Below, piece after piece: positions 9,670 through 20,527 of a DNA stretch of 64,000 bases (position 1 is its first letter; each line of letters opens with the position of its first letter). The stretch lies in the NCBI GenBank assembly GCA_039105265.1, contig JAPFFF010000039.1, forward strand, positions 372,001 to 436,000. Direction: 5' to 3'. Under the pieces are notes generated by a model, which made no database searches, was not told the DNA's origin, and saw nothing but the letters and a program-made list of their open reading frames with translations. The translations under genes were made by a program, and so were the position numbers. Source of the stretch: Tritrichomonas musculus (lineage: Eukaryota > Parabasalia > Tritrichomonadida > Tritrichomonadidae).

Positions 9670-11356
9670 CCAAGCTTTTATCAAATTTGGCAATTTTGGA
9701 CCGTTAATGACATGGTAAAAATGTCAGCCCTCAAAATCAATCAAAAAGTTTAATTCAAAAATATACTCGATGGACAATGTGACATGTTCGTTTTGCCATT
9801 TTATGTAAAATTGATAAAATCATTTCACTTCTCTTAATTTCTTATTAAATTAGTGCTTAATATTATTTATTATTTAATAAAACAAACAAATTATTATGCG
9901 AAAATCCAAATATTTCATTTAAATATTTAAAAATAATGAATATTTACTCTATTTTAGAAAAAAATAAAAACGATTAGAAAACAATTATATACGTTAAAAA
10001 TGAGTTAACATATAAAATATTAACTCGCTCATTTATTCGTTATTTGAGAATATATTTATACGAAAAACATTTTTTTTCTTTCAAAAAGATCACTTTGATT
10101 GTGCAATACTGAGATACTATGTGAAAATGAAGAGAAAAAAAGTAAAGGTTGCATTAATATATTTATTCAAACATAATTTTTAAAAAAGTTTGATAAATTA
10201 ATACTATGAAGACTCTTCAATGAAGAAGATTAGTTACATTATTTGATTGAGTGATCAAAAATTGTCATTAACAATTTTTAAAATTATCTTATTTTTGATA
10301 ATATTTATTTTTTATCATTTGAACAATCGTTATAGAAAAAATAATATCAAAAAATCTGAAATAGTGAGCATTTTCATAAATTTTTCTTTTCTTTTCTTTT
10401 TTTATTTGTCAAAATCTAATAATTTCTTATTAATTCCTATTATTTATATCATTTTGTATTTTTGCTAAATTAAAAATGGAATCATAGTAAATTGCTATTG
10501 TCATTTTGCGAACATACATAGGCCAAATTCACTATCAAAGTTAAAAGAGATGCTTGCTGTTTTTTATACGTTATATATATCATCGATTAAAACTAGTTAA
10601 CAAAACTTCATTAATCAGTTAACTCATTATTTTAACTGTTTTTTTCAAGATAATCGGTTTTATCAAAATAAAATTTTAAAACCTTTACATGAAAATCCTA
10701 CTGCTATTTCTTTACTCAAAAATTTTTTTTTCTATATTTGTGAGATAATGTAAAGTTTTTATTCTCAAAATTTTGAGTTAAAATTCCTATAGTAATTCAA
10801 TATAAACTGTAATTTTTTATAGATTACATCTTCTTTCTTTAATACAGCAACAATTCAAAAAACAGCTCAATAATAATAATAGGAAACATCAAAAATTCAA
10901 AGTCGAAAAAACGGTTTAACATTTCCGCTAGATTTCTGTATTCATTATAAAATTTTTGAATTCATTGAATAAATATCTAAGTATTTCAATTTTTTTTTTT
11001 GCATTACTCTTATTATAGTGCTTTGATATGAAAAATTTTAAAGATATAATTATCTCTTTAGTCATAAATGTGGGAAAAACTGAAATGTGTTATAAATTAA
11101 AATATAGAAATGTACCAACCAGAAATCAATATATTTAAAAATAATTTTTAAATTATTATTAATATCTTATATTTTAATATTATTTTAGTTATATATTTAT
11201 TGAAATGCATAAGAAAAAAAGATAAAAATATATATTATCAAAAAGTGATTTGAAATAAAAATAAAATTTATTTATATCAAAATTTTATTTTTTGTTCATT
11301 TTTCTTTTAAAAATAAGTGTTATTATTAAAATTGATATAAAACACAACCTTACTTT
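9670..11356. other. AT-rich intergenic region
   Basis: No gene is supported. A 73-codon frame at 10247-10468 begins with TTG and is only Ile/Phe/Leu/Asn-rich, as AT-rich spacer predicts. No repeat or RNA gene is seen. Confidence 0.5.
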
Positions 11357-11363
11357 TCATATA
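11357..11363 (+). promoter_or_regulatory. Inr-like TCATATA of the Myb-like gene
   Basis: TCATATA lies 13 bases before the ATG at 11372, at the distance typical of trichomonad initiators. It deviates from TCATTW at the fifth base. Confidence 0.4.
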
Positions 11364-11371
11364 AAGAAAAA

Positions 11372-12238
11372 ATGTCTTTTGAGCCAAATTACATGTGCAT
11401 TAATCAAAATATTAATAACTTGTATTCTATATCACCTCAAACCAGCACTTTCCGTGAAGGCTCTCTTATCAATCCTACTTTTGCAGGTCAATTCCAAAAT
11501 ATCTATAATAATTGGAAATTTAGCAACACCGTTAAAATTGACTATCCAAAAAATAACGAGGATGCAGGAAATGAGAATGAAAATCAATCCTCGACCAAAA
11601 TAAACAGACATCGATACTCAATTCATGAAGATGAGATCATTTGTAAAGAGGTTTTAAATTATTCATCCCTTAATCGTCAGCCTGACTGGGAGGAAATAGG
11701 GAAAAAAATATCTAGAACTCCTAGACAAGCAAGATCTAGATTTTATGTCATTGGATCATCTGTGAATGAGTTATGGACAGAAGATGAGATTAGGAAGCTT
11801 TTGGTTGAAGAACAAAATTATGGGAGTAAAATGGAACTTATTGCAAAAGCTTTTAATTATAAGAAACTACCATACCAGATAAAAAAGAAACTGCTGGAGA
11901 AAAAACTAATTGAAGCATCAGCAGAAAAAACAAAAATGATTAAATATTGTCATAAATGGAATAGGAGATATCGTCCATACAATGACGATGAGCTAATTCA
12001 GAAGCTTATGTCAAATATTCCTAAGATGGAAAAGAAACGAGAAAAAAACTTCAATCAACTTGGATATATGGCTTATTGCCAGTTTCATAACTTAAATAAA
12101 ACTGGCAATAAACCAATATCAGATGACCCCCCTCAGATCGAAACAAATAATCAAATTATTCCAGCTGATTCAACAGTTACTCCAAAAATGAAAAACGAAA
12201 TTCCTAATCCTTATTCAATAAGTTCCTTACTTAATTGA
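11372..12238 (+). CDS. Myb/SANT-like DNA-binding protein (divergent)
   Basis: The protein has 288 residues. Residues about 73-115 look like a Myb repeat: HRYSIHEDEIICKEVL, then a Trp in DWEEIGKKI, then RTPRQARSRFYV as recognition helix. A second, weaker repeat follows at about 122-150: ELWTEDEIRKLLVEE, then SKMELIAKAF, without the usual third Trp. The N-terminal 65 residues and the C-terminus are unstructured and rich in Asn, Pro and Ser. Trichomonads have a large family of small two-repeat Myb regulators; this is a divergent member and presumably a nuclear transcription factor. The start is the first ATG after an Inr-like TCATATA. No intron is needed. A longer overlapping frame at 11292 is in another phase and is spurious. 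Confidence 0.7.
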   Translation: MSFEPNYMCINQNINNLYSISPQTSTFREGSLINPTFAGQFQNIYNNWKFSNTVKIDYPKNNEDAGNENENQSSTKINRHRYSIHEDEIICKEVLNYSSLNRQPDWEEIGKKISRTPRQARSRFYVIGSSVNELWTEDEIRKLLVEEQNYGSKMELIAKAFNYKKLPYQIKKKLLEKKLIEASAEKTKMIKYCHKWNRRYRPYNDDELIQKLMSNIPKMEKKREKNFNQLGYMAYCQFHNLNKTGNKPISDDPPQIETNNQIIPADSTVTPKMKNEIPNPYSISSLLN

Positions 12239-12412
12239 ATATCAAAATTGAAATAGTTGTGCTTTTTACCATTTACAGAATAAAATTATTTTGACCTTTA
12301 TTACATATTAATATTTCCTTATTATTTGCGCCATGCTTCTATTTTTCAAATGTTGATTTACCAATCATAAAAAAATTATATCAAAGATGAATAGATTTTT
12401 TATATTCAACAA

Positions 12413-12484
12413 GCGTTGCTAGTGTAGTGGTTATCATGTGAGCCTTCCAAGCTTGAGATCCGGGTTCGATTCCCGGGCAACGCA
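12413..12484 (+). tRNA. tRNA-Gly(TCC)
   Basis: The acceptor stem is GCGTTGC/GCAACGC with discriminator A at 12484. The anticodon stem TGAGC/GCTTG encloses loop CTTCCAA with anticodon TCC. The T arm is CCGGG-TTCGATT-CCCGG. There is no intron, and a T7 terminator follows at about 12489. Confidence 0.95.
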
Positions 12485-13723
12485 AAACTTTTTTTAAATT
12501 TTCATTTTAATTTTTTTTCCAGTAATTTTATTTCATTTATACCAAAATTGAAATATTGATCACTAAACTTACCAAAGTAAAGAATTATGACACACATTTT
12601 GAAATATGCACATTTTCCAAGATAAAATATTTTAATAAGATAGATTCCATTTTATTATTTAGAATGATGCATAATTATAAATTTTTAGATTTATTAACGA
12701 ATATTATGAAAATCGAGAATCATTTGAAATCAAACAAAAATAATTTCTTGAATTTTTAGTTTATAAATAATTAAAATTTCCATATAAGAAGTTACAAATG
12801 TTTCTAATTTTCAAGCATCTAATTAAGGATAGCATTTTATATTCGATAATGAATCATTAAGAAATATTTTAACATAAATCTCTTAAAATTTTCATCAATA
12901 CCCAATCGTTTGCCAAATCCGATATTTTAAACAAAAGATCTTTTAAATAAAGAGCATTATGATGTGAAATTATCACTCAAATATTGAGAAAATGAAGTTA
13001 ATCATTTTCAATCGAATATTCTCAAAAAAAGCATCTTATCATAATACAATATTTTTATTCTTAATTCCTTTAATTGTAAGTTTCTGCTAAAATCATGTAA
13101 AAATATAAAAAGAGGCCAAAATATATTTATTACATAATCTATTGAAAAAGTTTTATAGGTTCTCTCAAATTTGAGTGATGCTTTTTTAAATAGTATCACA
13201 TGAATCGCATGAAATACTATGAGCTTCAACTAAATATACAACCAATCTTTCATATTTTTTAAAAGTGGATAATTGAACAAATTTAACATAAGAGAATGCA
13301 ACTTTTTGAATTTATTTCTATTAACTTTTGAATTTTTTTTTTATTCATATTAAAAACATTGAAAACAAATTTTTATATTTATTAAATATCATTTCAATGC
13401 TCAAATGAAATCAATAATATTCAAAATCTAAATTATACAAGTTACGACAACCAAGTTGCGCTATTTTTTTAAATCTTTGAATTCTTTTGAATGATCATTC
13501 AATTTTTAAAAGCATTTATTTGAAAAAAAAATTGAAAGCTTCGGAATAATTTTGACGATGAATTGATTCTTGGTCGGTAAAAAATTGTAACTTGATTGTC
13601 GTGACATATATACTAAATTCAATTTCTCAAATAATAATAATAAAAATAAACAAAACTTTAACAATACTGATTTTATTAAAATCTAACTTCACTATTTTAA
13701 TATAATAACCTAATTCTTATAAT
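12485..13723. other. AT-rich intergenic region
   Basis: No gene is supported. Open frames at 12556-12759 (+) and 13008-13229 (-) lack family features and have spacer-like composition. Confidence 0.5.
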
Positions 13724-14515
13724 TTATATTAAAAGGAAATCATCATTGCAGTTTATATCCTCTTTTTCATTCATTAAATTGGAATCATAAAGATCCAATG
13801 GAATATCAATCAAAGGATTTAAATAAGCTGAATCAATGAGGTCTTCGTAAAAAAATTCTTCAGATTCAACGTTATTATTAGGAACATTTTTATCTTCATA
13901 AACATTTATAACATTAACTGTTGGTTGAATTTCAAATTCAATATGTTTTGAGACAAAGTAATTCCATCTATTTTTCAATGCATTAGCACTTCTGTTTTTA
14001 AAGAAAGCAGTAATTTTTGACCAATGTGGCCCAAATTCAGCATACTTAAGACGAAGTAAATTATCTTCTTCTTTGCTCCATTGGCCATTAAAGAAGCCAG
14101 GAACAAGGTAATTCTTATAACGATCTCTGCATTGCCTTCCAGTTCTTCCAGGCATTTCTTTTGCAATTGCATCCCATTTTTTAAATTCAGTGTTTTCAAC
14201 GAGATTTTTTAATTTCTCATCTTCTTCAGGAGTGAATTTTTTCCTTGCATTTTTATCATTTGGGCTTTTATTTGATTTTTCTTTCTTGGGTTTTGTGATC
14301 TTAACTTTTCTAGGTTTTATAGTAATACCTTGCTTTAGTATCTTGAATTGTAATGATTGTTGTGGGTTATATCCAAATGCATTGATTGGTAATGGATTTG
14401 CACCATAAGGAGAGGAATATGGGTAAATACATTGAGTAACATTATTATAAAGTGCTGGATTATTTTGATAAATATAGAATCCAGCTTTGTTTGTTGGACG
14501 TGGTGTTGGTTGCAT
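13724..14515 (-). CDS. R2R3 Myb transcription factor
   Basis: The protein has 263 residues. Two clear Myb repeats lie at residues about 90-190. R2 is RKKFTPEEDEKLKNLVENT, then KKWDAIAKEMPGRTGRQC and RDRYKNYL. R3 is GQWSKEEDNLLRLKYAEF, then GPHWSKITAFFKNRSANALK and NRWNYF. The regularly spaced Trp residues and the (R/N)-R-(T/S)-x-x-(Q/A) helices are intact, so DNA binding is expected. In T. vaginalis, two-repeat Mybs regulate promoters such as ap65-1; direct orthology is not claimed. A basic Lys-rich stretch before R2 may be a nuclear localisation signal, and the C-terminus is acidic. The first ATG is at 14515; two extra upstream codons begin with GTG and are not used here. Confidence 0.92.
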   Translation of the reverse strand: MQPTPRPTNKAGFYIYQNNPALYNNVTQCIYPYSSPYGANPLPINAFGYNPQQSLQFKILKQGITIKPRKVKITKPKKEKSNKSPNDKNARKKFTPEEDEKLKNLVENTEFKKWDAIAKEMPGRTGRQCRDRYKNYLVPGFFNGQWSKEEDNLLRLKYAEFGPHWSKITAFFKNRSANALKNRWNYFVSKHIEFEIQPTVNVINVYEDKNVPNNNVESEEFFYEDLIDSAYLNPLIDIPLDLYDSNLMNEKEDINCNDDFLLI

Positions 14516-17329
14516 TTGCACTTGATGATATAAAATAATTGTTTTTTGTCTGGACTCACTTTTTTTTGAATAGAATTATTCAAAATATTTAATTCAATTT
14601 TGTATTGCTTTTAAAATTGAATGCTGAAACCTAATAATTTTTTTTTTTATTTTTCTCCTTATATAAAAGTATTTGATATATTATTTTTAGTATAATTATT
14701 TATATAAATATTGTATTTATTTTAATTATAATTATTTTAATTTAAAACAAATTATTTACTATTATAATTAAAAATTTGCTAAATTGTCCCAATAGTGAAA
14801 AGTTTCAACCAATTTTTTCATGCATTCAAAAAGCTCTAGATCCATCTAATTGAATTTCCACTGAATTGCTTTTTTTTAAATTCTCTTTTTATTCTTTTGG
14901 TTGAGTGTTTCTCTACCAAAATTACATTAAAACAATATCCTACTGAAAAATCATGAGTTGTAATTATATAAAAACGTTCCATAATAACATCAGAATTTAT
15001 TTAAAAAGCGACAACCATGTTGGTTATCGATTGAAATTATTGAATGCCTTTTTATCAAAATTAGACAATCGTTCCAAATTTTGAGATGAAAGATTTTTTA
15101 TCAGAAAAAAATTAACAAATTTCAAACAAATTCAAATTAATTTTTTTTACCGCACAATACGATAAAATGAAAATAATCATATTTTATCCATTAAATTTTT
15201 AATTTTTTGTATTTATTATCCTACAGCTATTGCTCTACATTATAAAAGCAACAGTTTGATAATTAATGTAATATTATTAAATATTAAAATAGAATTTGAA
15301 ATGAATAATGATTTTCAAATATTTGGAATTATATTATTGATATCATCTGTATATGTTAATAATATTGCTAAATTATTACTTGTAATAATTTATAGAAATA
15401 TTAATTATTTTTAAAAATATTTATTTTGGAATATATTAAATCAATTTAAAAATATAAATGCACATAAATCAATCAACAATATAATTGGATCGTTATCTTT
15501 AGTGTATTGATGAATTAATAATTTTACATAATAATTTTATTTACATTACGCTGAAACATTTAATATATCATCCATATATCATTTATATATCAAATAATTG
15601 GTGGATATAACTTAATATGAACTTTTTTTAACTAAATAATATTTATTACATAAAAAAGCACTTAATTGTTATAATTAAATCATTTTCACATGAAAATATC
15701 AACCAAATTACAACAAATTATACTATAATTATCACAAATTTAATATGTTCTAAAAATAAAAATAATTTTAATTTAATTAGCATATTACTTTAATCGGATA
15801 ATTATATGCAAAAAAGTATGTGATAAAATATTCCAATGAATTTCATTATCTAAAAATAATCTTTGAAACGAAAAAATTATTTTAAAATTTCCATTAGAGT
15901 TAATTATTCTATCAAACTCATTCAAAAATTCAAATAAAAATATTTTTACTAGTGCAACTTTTTGAGTATCTTGCTATTGAAATTATTTTATCTCTCTTTT
16001 TTTCTGATATTAGATCGAATTTCAATAGATTTTCCAAAAAAGCCGACCATTTTTTTCAACTTTAATTTTAATTTTAATTTATTTTAAATAAATAACAGAT
16101 CAGAAAAGATTGTTATAACAGCTTATTTCTTCCGAAATAATAAATTATACAATAATGATTTTGTATTATTTTTTTTTTTACCTATGTATGAAATTCTATT
16201 TATCAATACATCATATAACATTTAGCCAATAAACATTTTTAATTTAGAATACCACTTATTTTTTTTTTGATCATAATTAATATATGAAATGAAAATTTTG
16301 TTATAAAAATATTTTATTTCAAAATAAAATGACTCACTGCCATATGCAGCAATTTATATTTCTTCCTATTTTTATTGTTTTCATATATTAATCATTTAAA
16401 TTTGAAATACGAAAGAATTTTTAAATCTGAAAAACATTCAAAATAAATTGAAATATTCAATAAAAACGATCCAACTTTTTATGAGTCAGCATTCAAATTT
16501 ATTCAAAAAAATTCAAGCAAAAAATGCGAAAAAAAATTCAAAAATCATGAAAATGTTTATAACCATTTAATAAAAACATTTAATATAAAAGAATAACCCA
16601 TCATTTACAATCTATCTTATTAGCATTTACGATTACTTTTTGAATATTAATATGTAAAATTAGAAATATATATATTAATTTATGCGATAATATTTTCAAA
16701 AGCACAGTATTACTATTTTTATCATTAAAATTACATTTTGATATCTAACTTATATACATATTAATCATAAGTTTGAAATGTAATTAAGTAAATAGAATCA
16801 ATTTTGAAAAATAAACAATGCTTTTAATTCAAAAAAAAAATAGTTTATTAAGTATTTTAATGACATAAAAACAGTAAAAAACTTATATTTCTGAAAAAAA
16901 ATGTATTAATCGAAAAACTTGTCTTAAAATTAATTAATTTGGATTTCAAACAATAAATTAAATTTCATTTTATTCTCAAAATGCTTTACTATTATAATTA
17001 AACAATGAAATAACAAAAGATTATTTGAATCTTTTTTTTAAATTAAAATCAATATTTATCAAATACTTATTTCATTTTTTTAAATAAATCAAAAGTATCT
17101 TTTAAAACCCCATTTAATATTAGTTTTTTTTTTTTTTTGAATATTTACATAAAATATTAATTATTTAATGAAGAGTTATTCATGGATTCAGATATATAAT
17201 GCCTGCATAAAATTAATAATAACTTTTTTTATAGAATTTCATAAAATTGTTATGAGATAAACAGTGATTCACCAATCAAAAAAAGATTTTATATTTACAA
17301 GTATTTATATTTATTTGAATGATCAGAGT
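14516..17329. other. 2.8 kb very AT-rich spacer
   Basis: This is the longest featureless stretch of the window. It is dominated by A/T homopolymers and ATTTA-type strings. I see no gene, RNA, tandem array or inverted repeat. The right edge abuts tRNA-Val. Confidence 0.5.
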
Positions 17330-17401
17330 GCCTTGGTATTATAACGGTTAGAATAGATGCTTTACACGCATTTGATCGCGGTTCGACTCCGCGCCGAGGC
17401 A
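17330..17401 (+). tRNA. tRNA-Val(TAC)
   Basis: The acceptor stem is GCCTTGG/CCGAGGC (one T-G pair) with discriminator A at 17401. The anticodon stem GATGC/GCATT encloses loop TTTACAC with anticodon TAC. The T arm is CGCGG-TTCGACT-CCGCG. There is no intron. A T8 terminator follows, and the LRR-PP2C start codon is only 41 bases from the tRNA end. Confidence 0.95.
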
Positions 17402-17441
17402 ATAATTTTTTTTAATTATACAATAACATTTTTTGTTATAA

Positions 17442-19961
17442 ATGGGAATTGGACACTCATCAAACACGTTTAATTTTACTGCAGATACAAACAGTATAGA
17501 TTTAATTAGTAGAGGTCTAAATTCGTTAACCATAGCTCCACATTTAGAAGAAAAAATAAAATATTTAAACTTAGCAGGGAACGAAATTCAAACAATTCCA
17601 GAAGGAATGAAAGAAATAATATTACTCAATTTTACCAAAAACAAAATGGGACCGCAGATTCCATCCCAAATAGCCAAACAAATAATTACATATACGAAAT
17701 TAAAGACCTTTTATTTATCAAACAACCAACTAAAAGAATTAAATAAAATTTTACAGAACCCGAGTGTTGAATCTATGTTTTTATCGCAGAATCGATTTGA
17801 AGAATTTCCCAAAAATTTTTTTGATAAGTTTCCACTAATAAGGACCTTATATTTTGACTGCAATTTTATCGAATCCTTTTCGAATCTTCAATCCGACACT
17901 CTTACTTCATTATCTCTCTCGCTAAACTACATAAAAACGCTCGATTGTCCAAATCTCACTTTTTCAGGGCTCCACACTCTTGATTTATCGAAAAACGAGA
18001 TTCAAAAAATTCCTAAAGACTTCTCAAAAAGTTTTCCTAAATTAAGCTCGTTGAACCTTAACTTTAACTTGATCAGCGAGGTAGAAGAAGACGACGCATT
18101 TCCGAAGACGTTGAAAGAATTGAAACTCTCATACAACTTGATTGAAAAAGTTCCTAATTCGGTCACATCACTTCCAGTTTTAACATATTTGACCATCGAC
18201 AACAATCAGCTGAAGCATCTTCCAAAGCTCCCAGAGTCGATAATCAACCTCGATGCCTCATTCAATTCAATTGAAACAATTGAAGAGCAAAATCTGCCAA
18301 ATTTGAGAGATTTCTGGCTGAACGATAACAAATTGACTAAGTTCCCAACTGAAGTAAAGGCTGAAAAAAGTGACAGCTTCATTCTGCACCATAATATGAT
18401 CGTCGATTTTGACATCACTTCACTTTCGAGGTCGATATCAACAATCGACATCTCATTCAATAAAATTGAAAAAATTCCAAAGGAACTTTTTGAAAACTTT
18501 ACAAACCTTCAGAATTTCACTGCCTACTCGAACATGATAAGCGAGATTCCGGCTGAAATAGCAAAAAGCGAGCAGCTCTACTTTTTGAACATTTCTGACA
18601 ACCCTCTCAAAAAGTTACCTAAACTGCCACGATCGATCACTCAACTTGAAGCGTCAAACTGCCAATTGACATCATTTGAAGACAACTTTGCAGACGCAAG
18701 GCCAGTCATCGTGACGACTTCCGAAGGCGAAATTACTGAAGAAGAAAGCATCTGCCTCAGGAACGTCGACTTGAGCAGGAACATGCTGGAAACTTTTCCT
18801 GATTTTGAGGACATTCAATATTTGAATCTCTCACAGAATCAATTGAAAAAGTTGCCGAAGGTGACGAATGCAATTAAAGTCCTTGATGTCTCAATGAACA
18901 AGATAGAAGAGATGCCTGAATCGATCTCAGCAAACTCTCTAATTGAACTGAATTTATCATTCAATTCTCTCAAAAAGTTACCACTTTTTGAAAACCTTCC
19001 ATTTGTTCAGTCGATTATTATTTCTGGCAATCCGGTCGAGGCTCAGATTGACGTCACCAGCTTCACCTACTTGCAGCGTGTGGACATCACTCAGACAAAA
19101 AGTGTCACTTTTGTCAACAACAGCGACACTAAGCACGAAGTGATCACATCAGTAAACGACGCAAGCAAGTACGAGCAGATGAAGCACGATCCAATCTACA
19201 TAAACCAGATTGAAGGAAAAAGCGGTTACTCAGAATTCATCGGATTGAGAGAAAGCATGGAAGATGCAATCATCGTCCGTGACGACCTCAATTTGTATGC
19301 TGTTTGCGACGGCCACGGCGGCTCGAAAACGGCCAATTATGCAGCCATTCATTTGAACACGTTATTTGACTTTTCTCTGAAAAACGGATCGTACTCCTTT
19401 GAAAAAGCTAAATACTTTATTTCAGAGGTTTTCAATCAAATGAATGAACAGCTCCAAAAACAAGGTTTCAATGACGGTTCTACCCTTTGTCTTTGTTTTC
19501 TGTGCCAAAATGATAAGGGCCTCAGAAAAGTTGTAACCGCTCATCTCGGCGACGCACGTGCAATGATCGTTACAAAAGACGGTAAGGCCAAAAAATTGAC
19601 CACTGATCATAAACCGTCAATGCGAACAGAATTCGACGAAATACATAAAAGATATGGACGGTTATCAACCGATAACCGCGTTGATGGCGTTTTGGCGGTT
19701 GCAAGGTCAATCGGCGATTATACTGTATTTGGATTGGGAAGAGATCTTGAATTAAACGAGTTCGGACTGGATGAAAACGATAGATATTTGGTCGTTTGTT
19801 GTGATGGGGTGTTTGACGTGCTTTCTAACGAGGATGTCGCCAAGATTGCATATAATACATCATCACCAAATGAAGCTGCATTTATAATTAGAAATGCCGC
19901 TTTCGGATTTGGGTCATCAGATAACATATCAGTTATAGTGGTTGATTTGACAGCTAAATAA
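17442..19961 (+). CDS. Leucine-rich repeat protein phosphatase 2C (LRR-PP2C)
   Basis: The protein has 839 residues. Residues about 20-560 form more than 20 LRRs of the SDS22/adenylate-cyclase style, for example LTYLTIDNNQLKHLPKLPES and VLDVSMNKIEEMPESI. Residues about 590-839 are a PP2C domain with all metal and catalytic motifs: RESMEDA, VCDGHGG (about 622), GSTLCLCF, HLGDARAMIV, TDHKP, LAVARSIGDY, VVCCDGVFDVLS and SSDNISVIVV. It should be an active Mg/Mn-dependent Ser/Thr phosphatase with LRR-mediated targeting. The N-terminus MGIGHSSN fits the N-myristoylation rule (Gly2, Ser6), so membrane attachment is likely. LRR-PP2C fusions occur in fungal adenylate cyclases and in PHLPP; here no cyclase domain follows. 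The ATG lies 41 bp after tRNA-Val. GC content rises towards the 3' half. Confidence 0.93.
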   Translation: MGIGHSSNTFNFTADTNSIDLISRGLNSLTIAPHLEEKIKYLNLAGNEIQTIPEGMKEIILLNFTKNKMGPQIPSQIAKQIITYTKLKTFYLSNNQLKELNKILQNPSVESMFLSQNRFEEFPKNFFDKFPLIRTLYFDCNFIESFSNLQSDTLTSLSLSLNYIKTLDCPNLTFSGLHTLDLSKNEIQKIPKDFSKSFPKLSSLNLNFNLISEVEEDDAFPKTLKELKLSYNLIEKVPNSVTSLPVLTYLTIDNNQLKHLPKLPESIINLDASFNSIETIEEQNLPNLRDFWLNDNKLTKFPTEVKAEKSDSFILHHNMIVDFDITSLSRSISTIDISFNKIEKIPKELFENFTNLQNFTAYSNMISEIPAEIAKSEQLYFLNISDNPLKKLPKLPRSITQLEASNCQLTSFEDNFADARPVIVTTSEGEITEEESICLRNVDLSRNMLETFPDFEDIQYLNLSQNQLKKLPKVTNAIKVLDVSMNKIEEMPESISANSLIELNLSFNSLKKLPLFENLPFVQSIIISGNPVEAQIDVTSFTYLQRVDITQTKSVTFVNNSDTKHEVITSVNDASKYEQMKHDPIYINQIEGKSGYSEFIGLRESMEDAIIVRDDLNLYAVCDGHGGSKTANYAAIHLNTLFDFSLKNGSYSFEKAKYFISEVFNQMNEQLQKQGFNDGSTLCLCFLCQNDKGLRKVVTAHLGDARAMIVTKDGKAKKLTTDHKPSMRTEFDEIHKRYGRLSTDNRVDGVLAVARSIGDYTVFGLGRDLELNEFGLDENDRYLVVCCDGVFDVLSNEDVAKIAYNTSSPNEAAFIIRNAAFGFGSSDNISVIVVDLTAK

Positions 19962-20527
19962 AGAAAGATTATTTAATTTTTATTTTTTTTTTTGTAATTA
20001 AATAAAAAAATAACAATAGATATATAGATTTTGATTACAAGATCTATGAGATAAACATTTGCGAAAAGGAAATATTGGAAAAAAGATCAAATTATTTTAC
20101 AAAATTTTTTGTTCTTTAAAAAATAAATTCTGATATATATTAAAATGTTTAGACAATGAAAATTAGTGAATATACTATGTAAAATTATTTAAATACTTAG
20201 TTTTTATCAGTATAATTATATATTATATTTCAATTGCTTTTTTTTTATTTTCTACGTTTTCTCTTTACAAAAAGTTATTTTATTTTCTTACGATGGGAGA
20301 ACAATTTATCAGAAAATTTTAAATTATGTTTATTTATATTAATGATTAGTAATTAATCATTAAAAAATATCGTTTTCAACAGTTAAAAACATATTATATA
20401 TAAAATCAAATTGAATTAATTAATCGGGATTTATTGGAACTTTCATATTTCTCAATTTTTCAATTAAGATTATTAAATTTTGAATTACAAGTAAATTTTA
20501 ATTTTCTAAATTGATTTTAAAATCCAA
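19962..20527. other. AT-rich intergenic region
   Basis: No gene is seen. The left edge has TAAATAAA overlapping the stop of the phosphatase gene, matching the trichomonad UAAA-type polyadenylation context. No clear Inr precedes the kinase gene. Confidence 0.45.

Noticed and set aside
10247-10468. 73-codon hydrophobic frame resembling a small membrane protein
   Set aside because: It begins with TTG and its Ile/Phe/Asn/Leu composition is what AT-rich spacer gives by chance.
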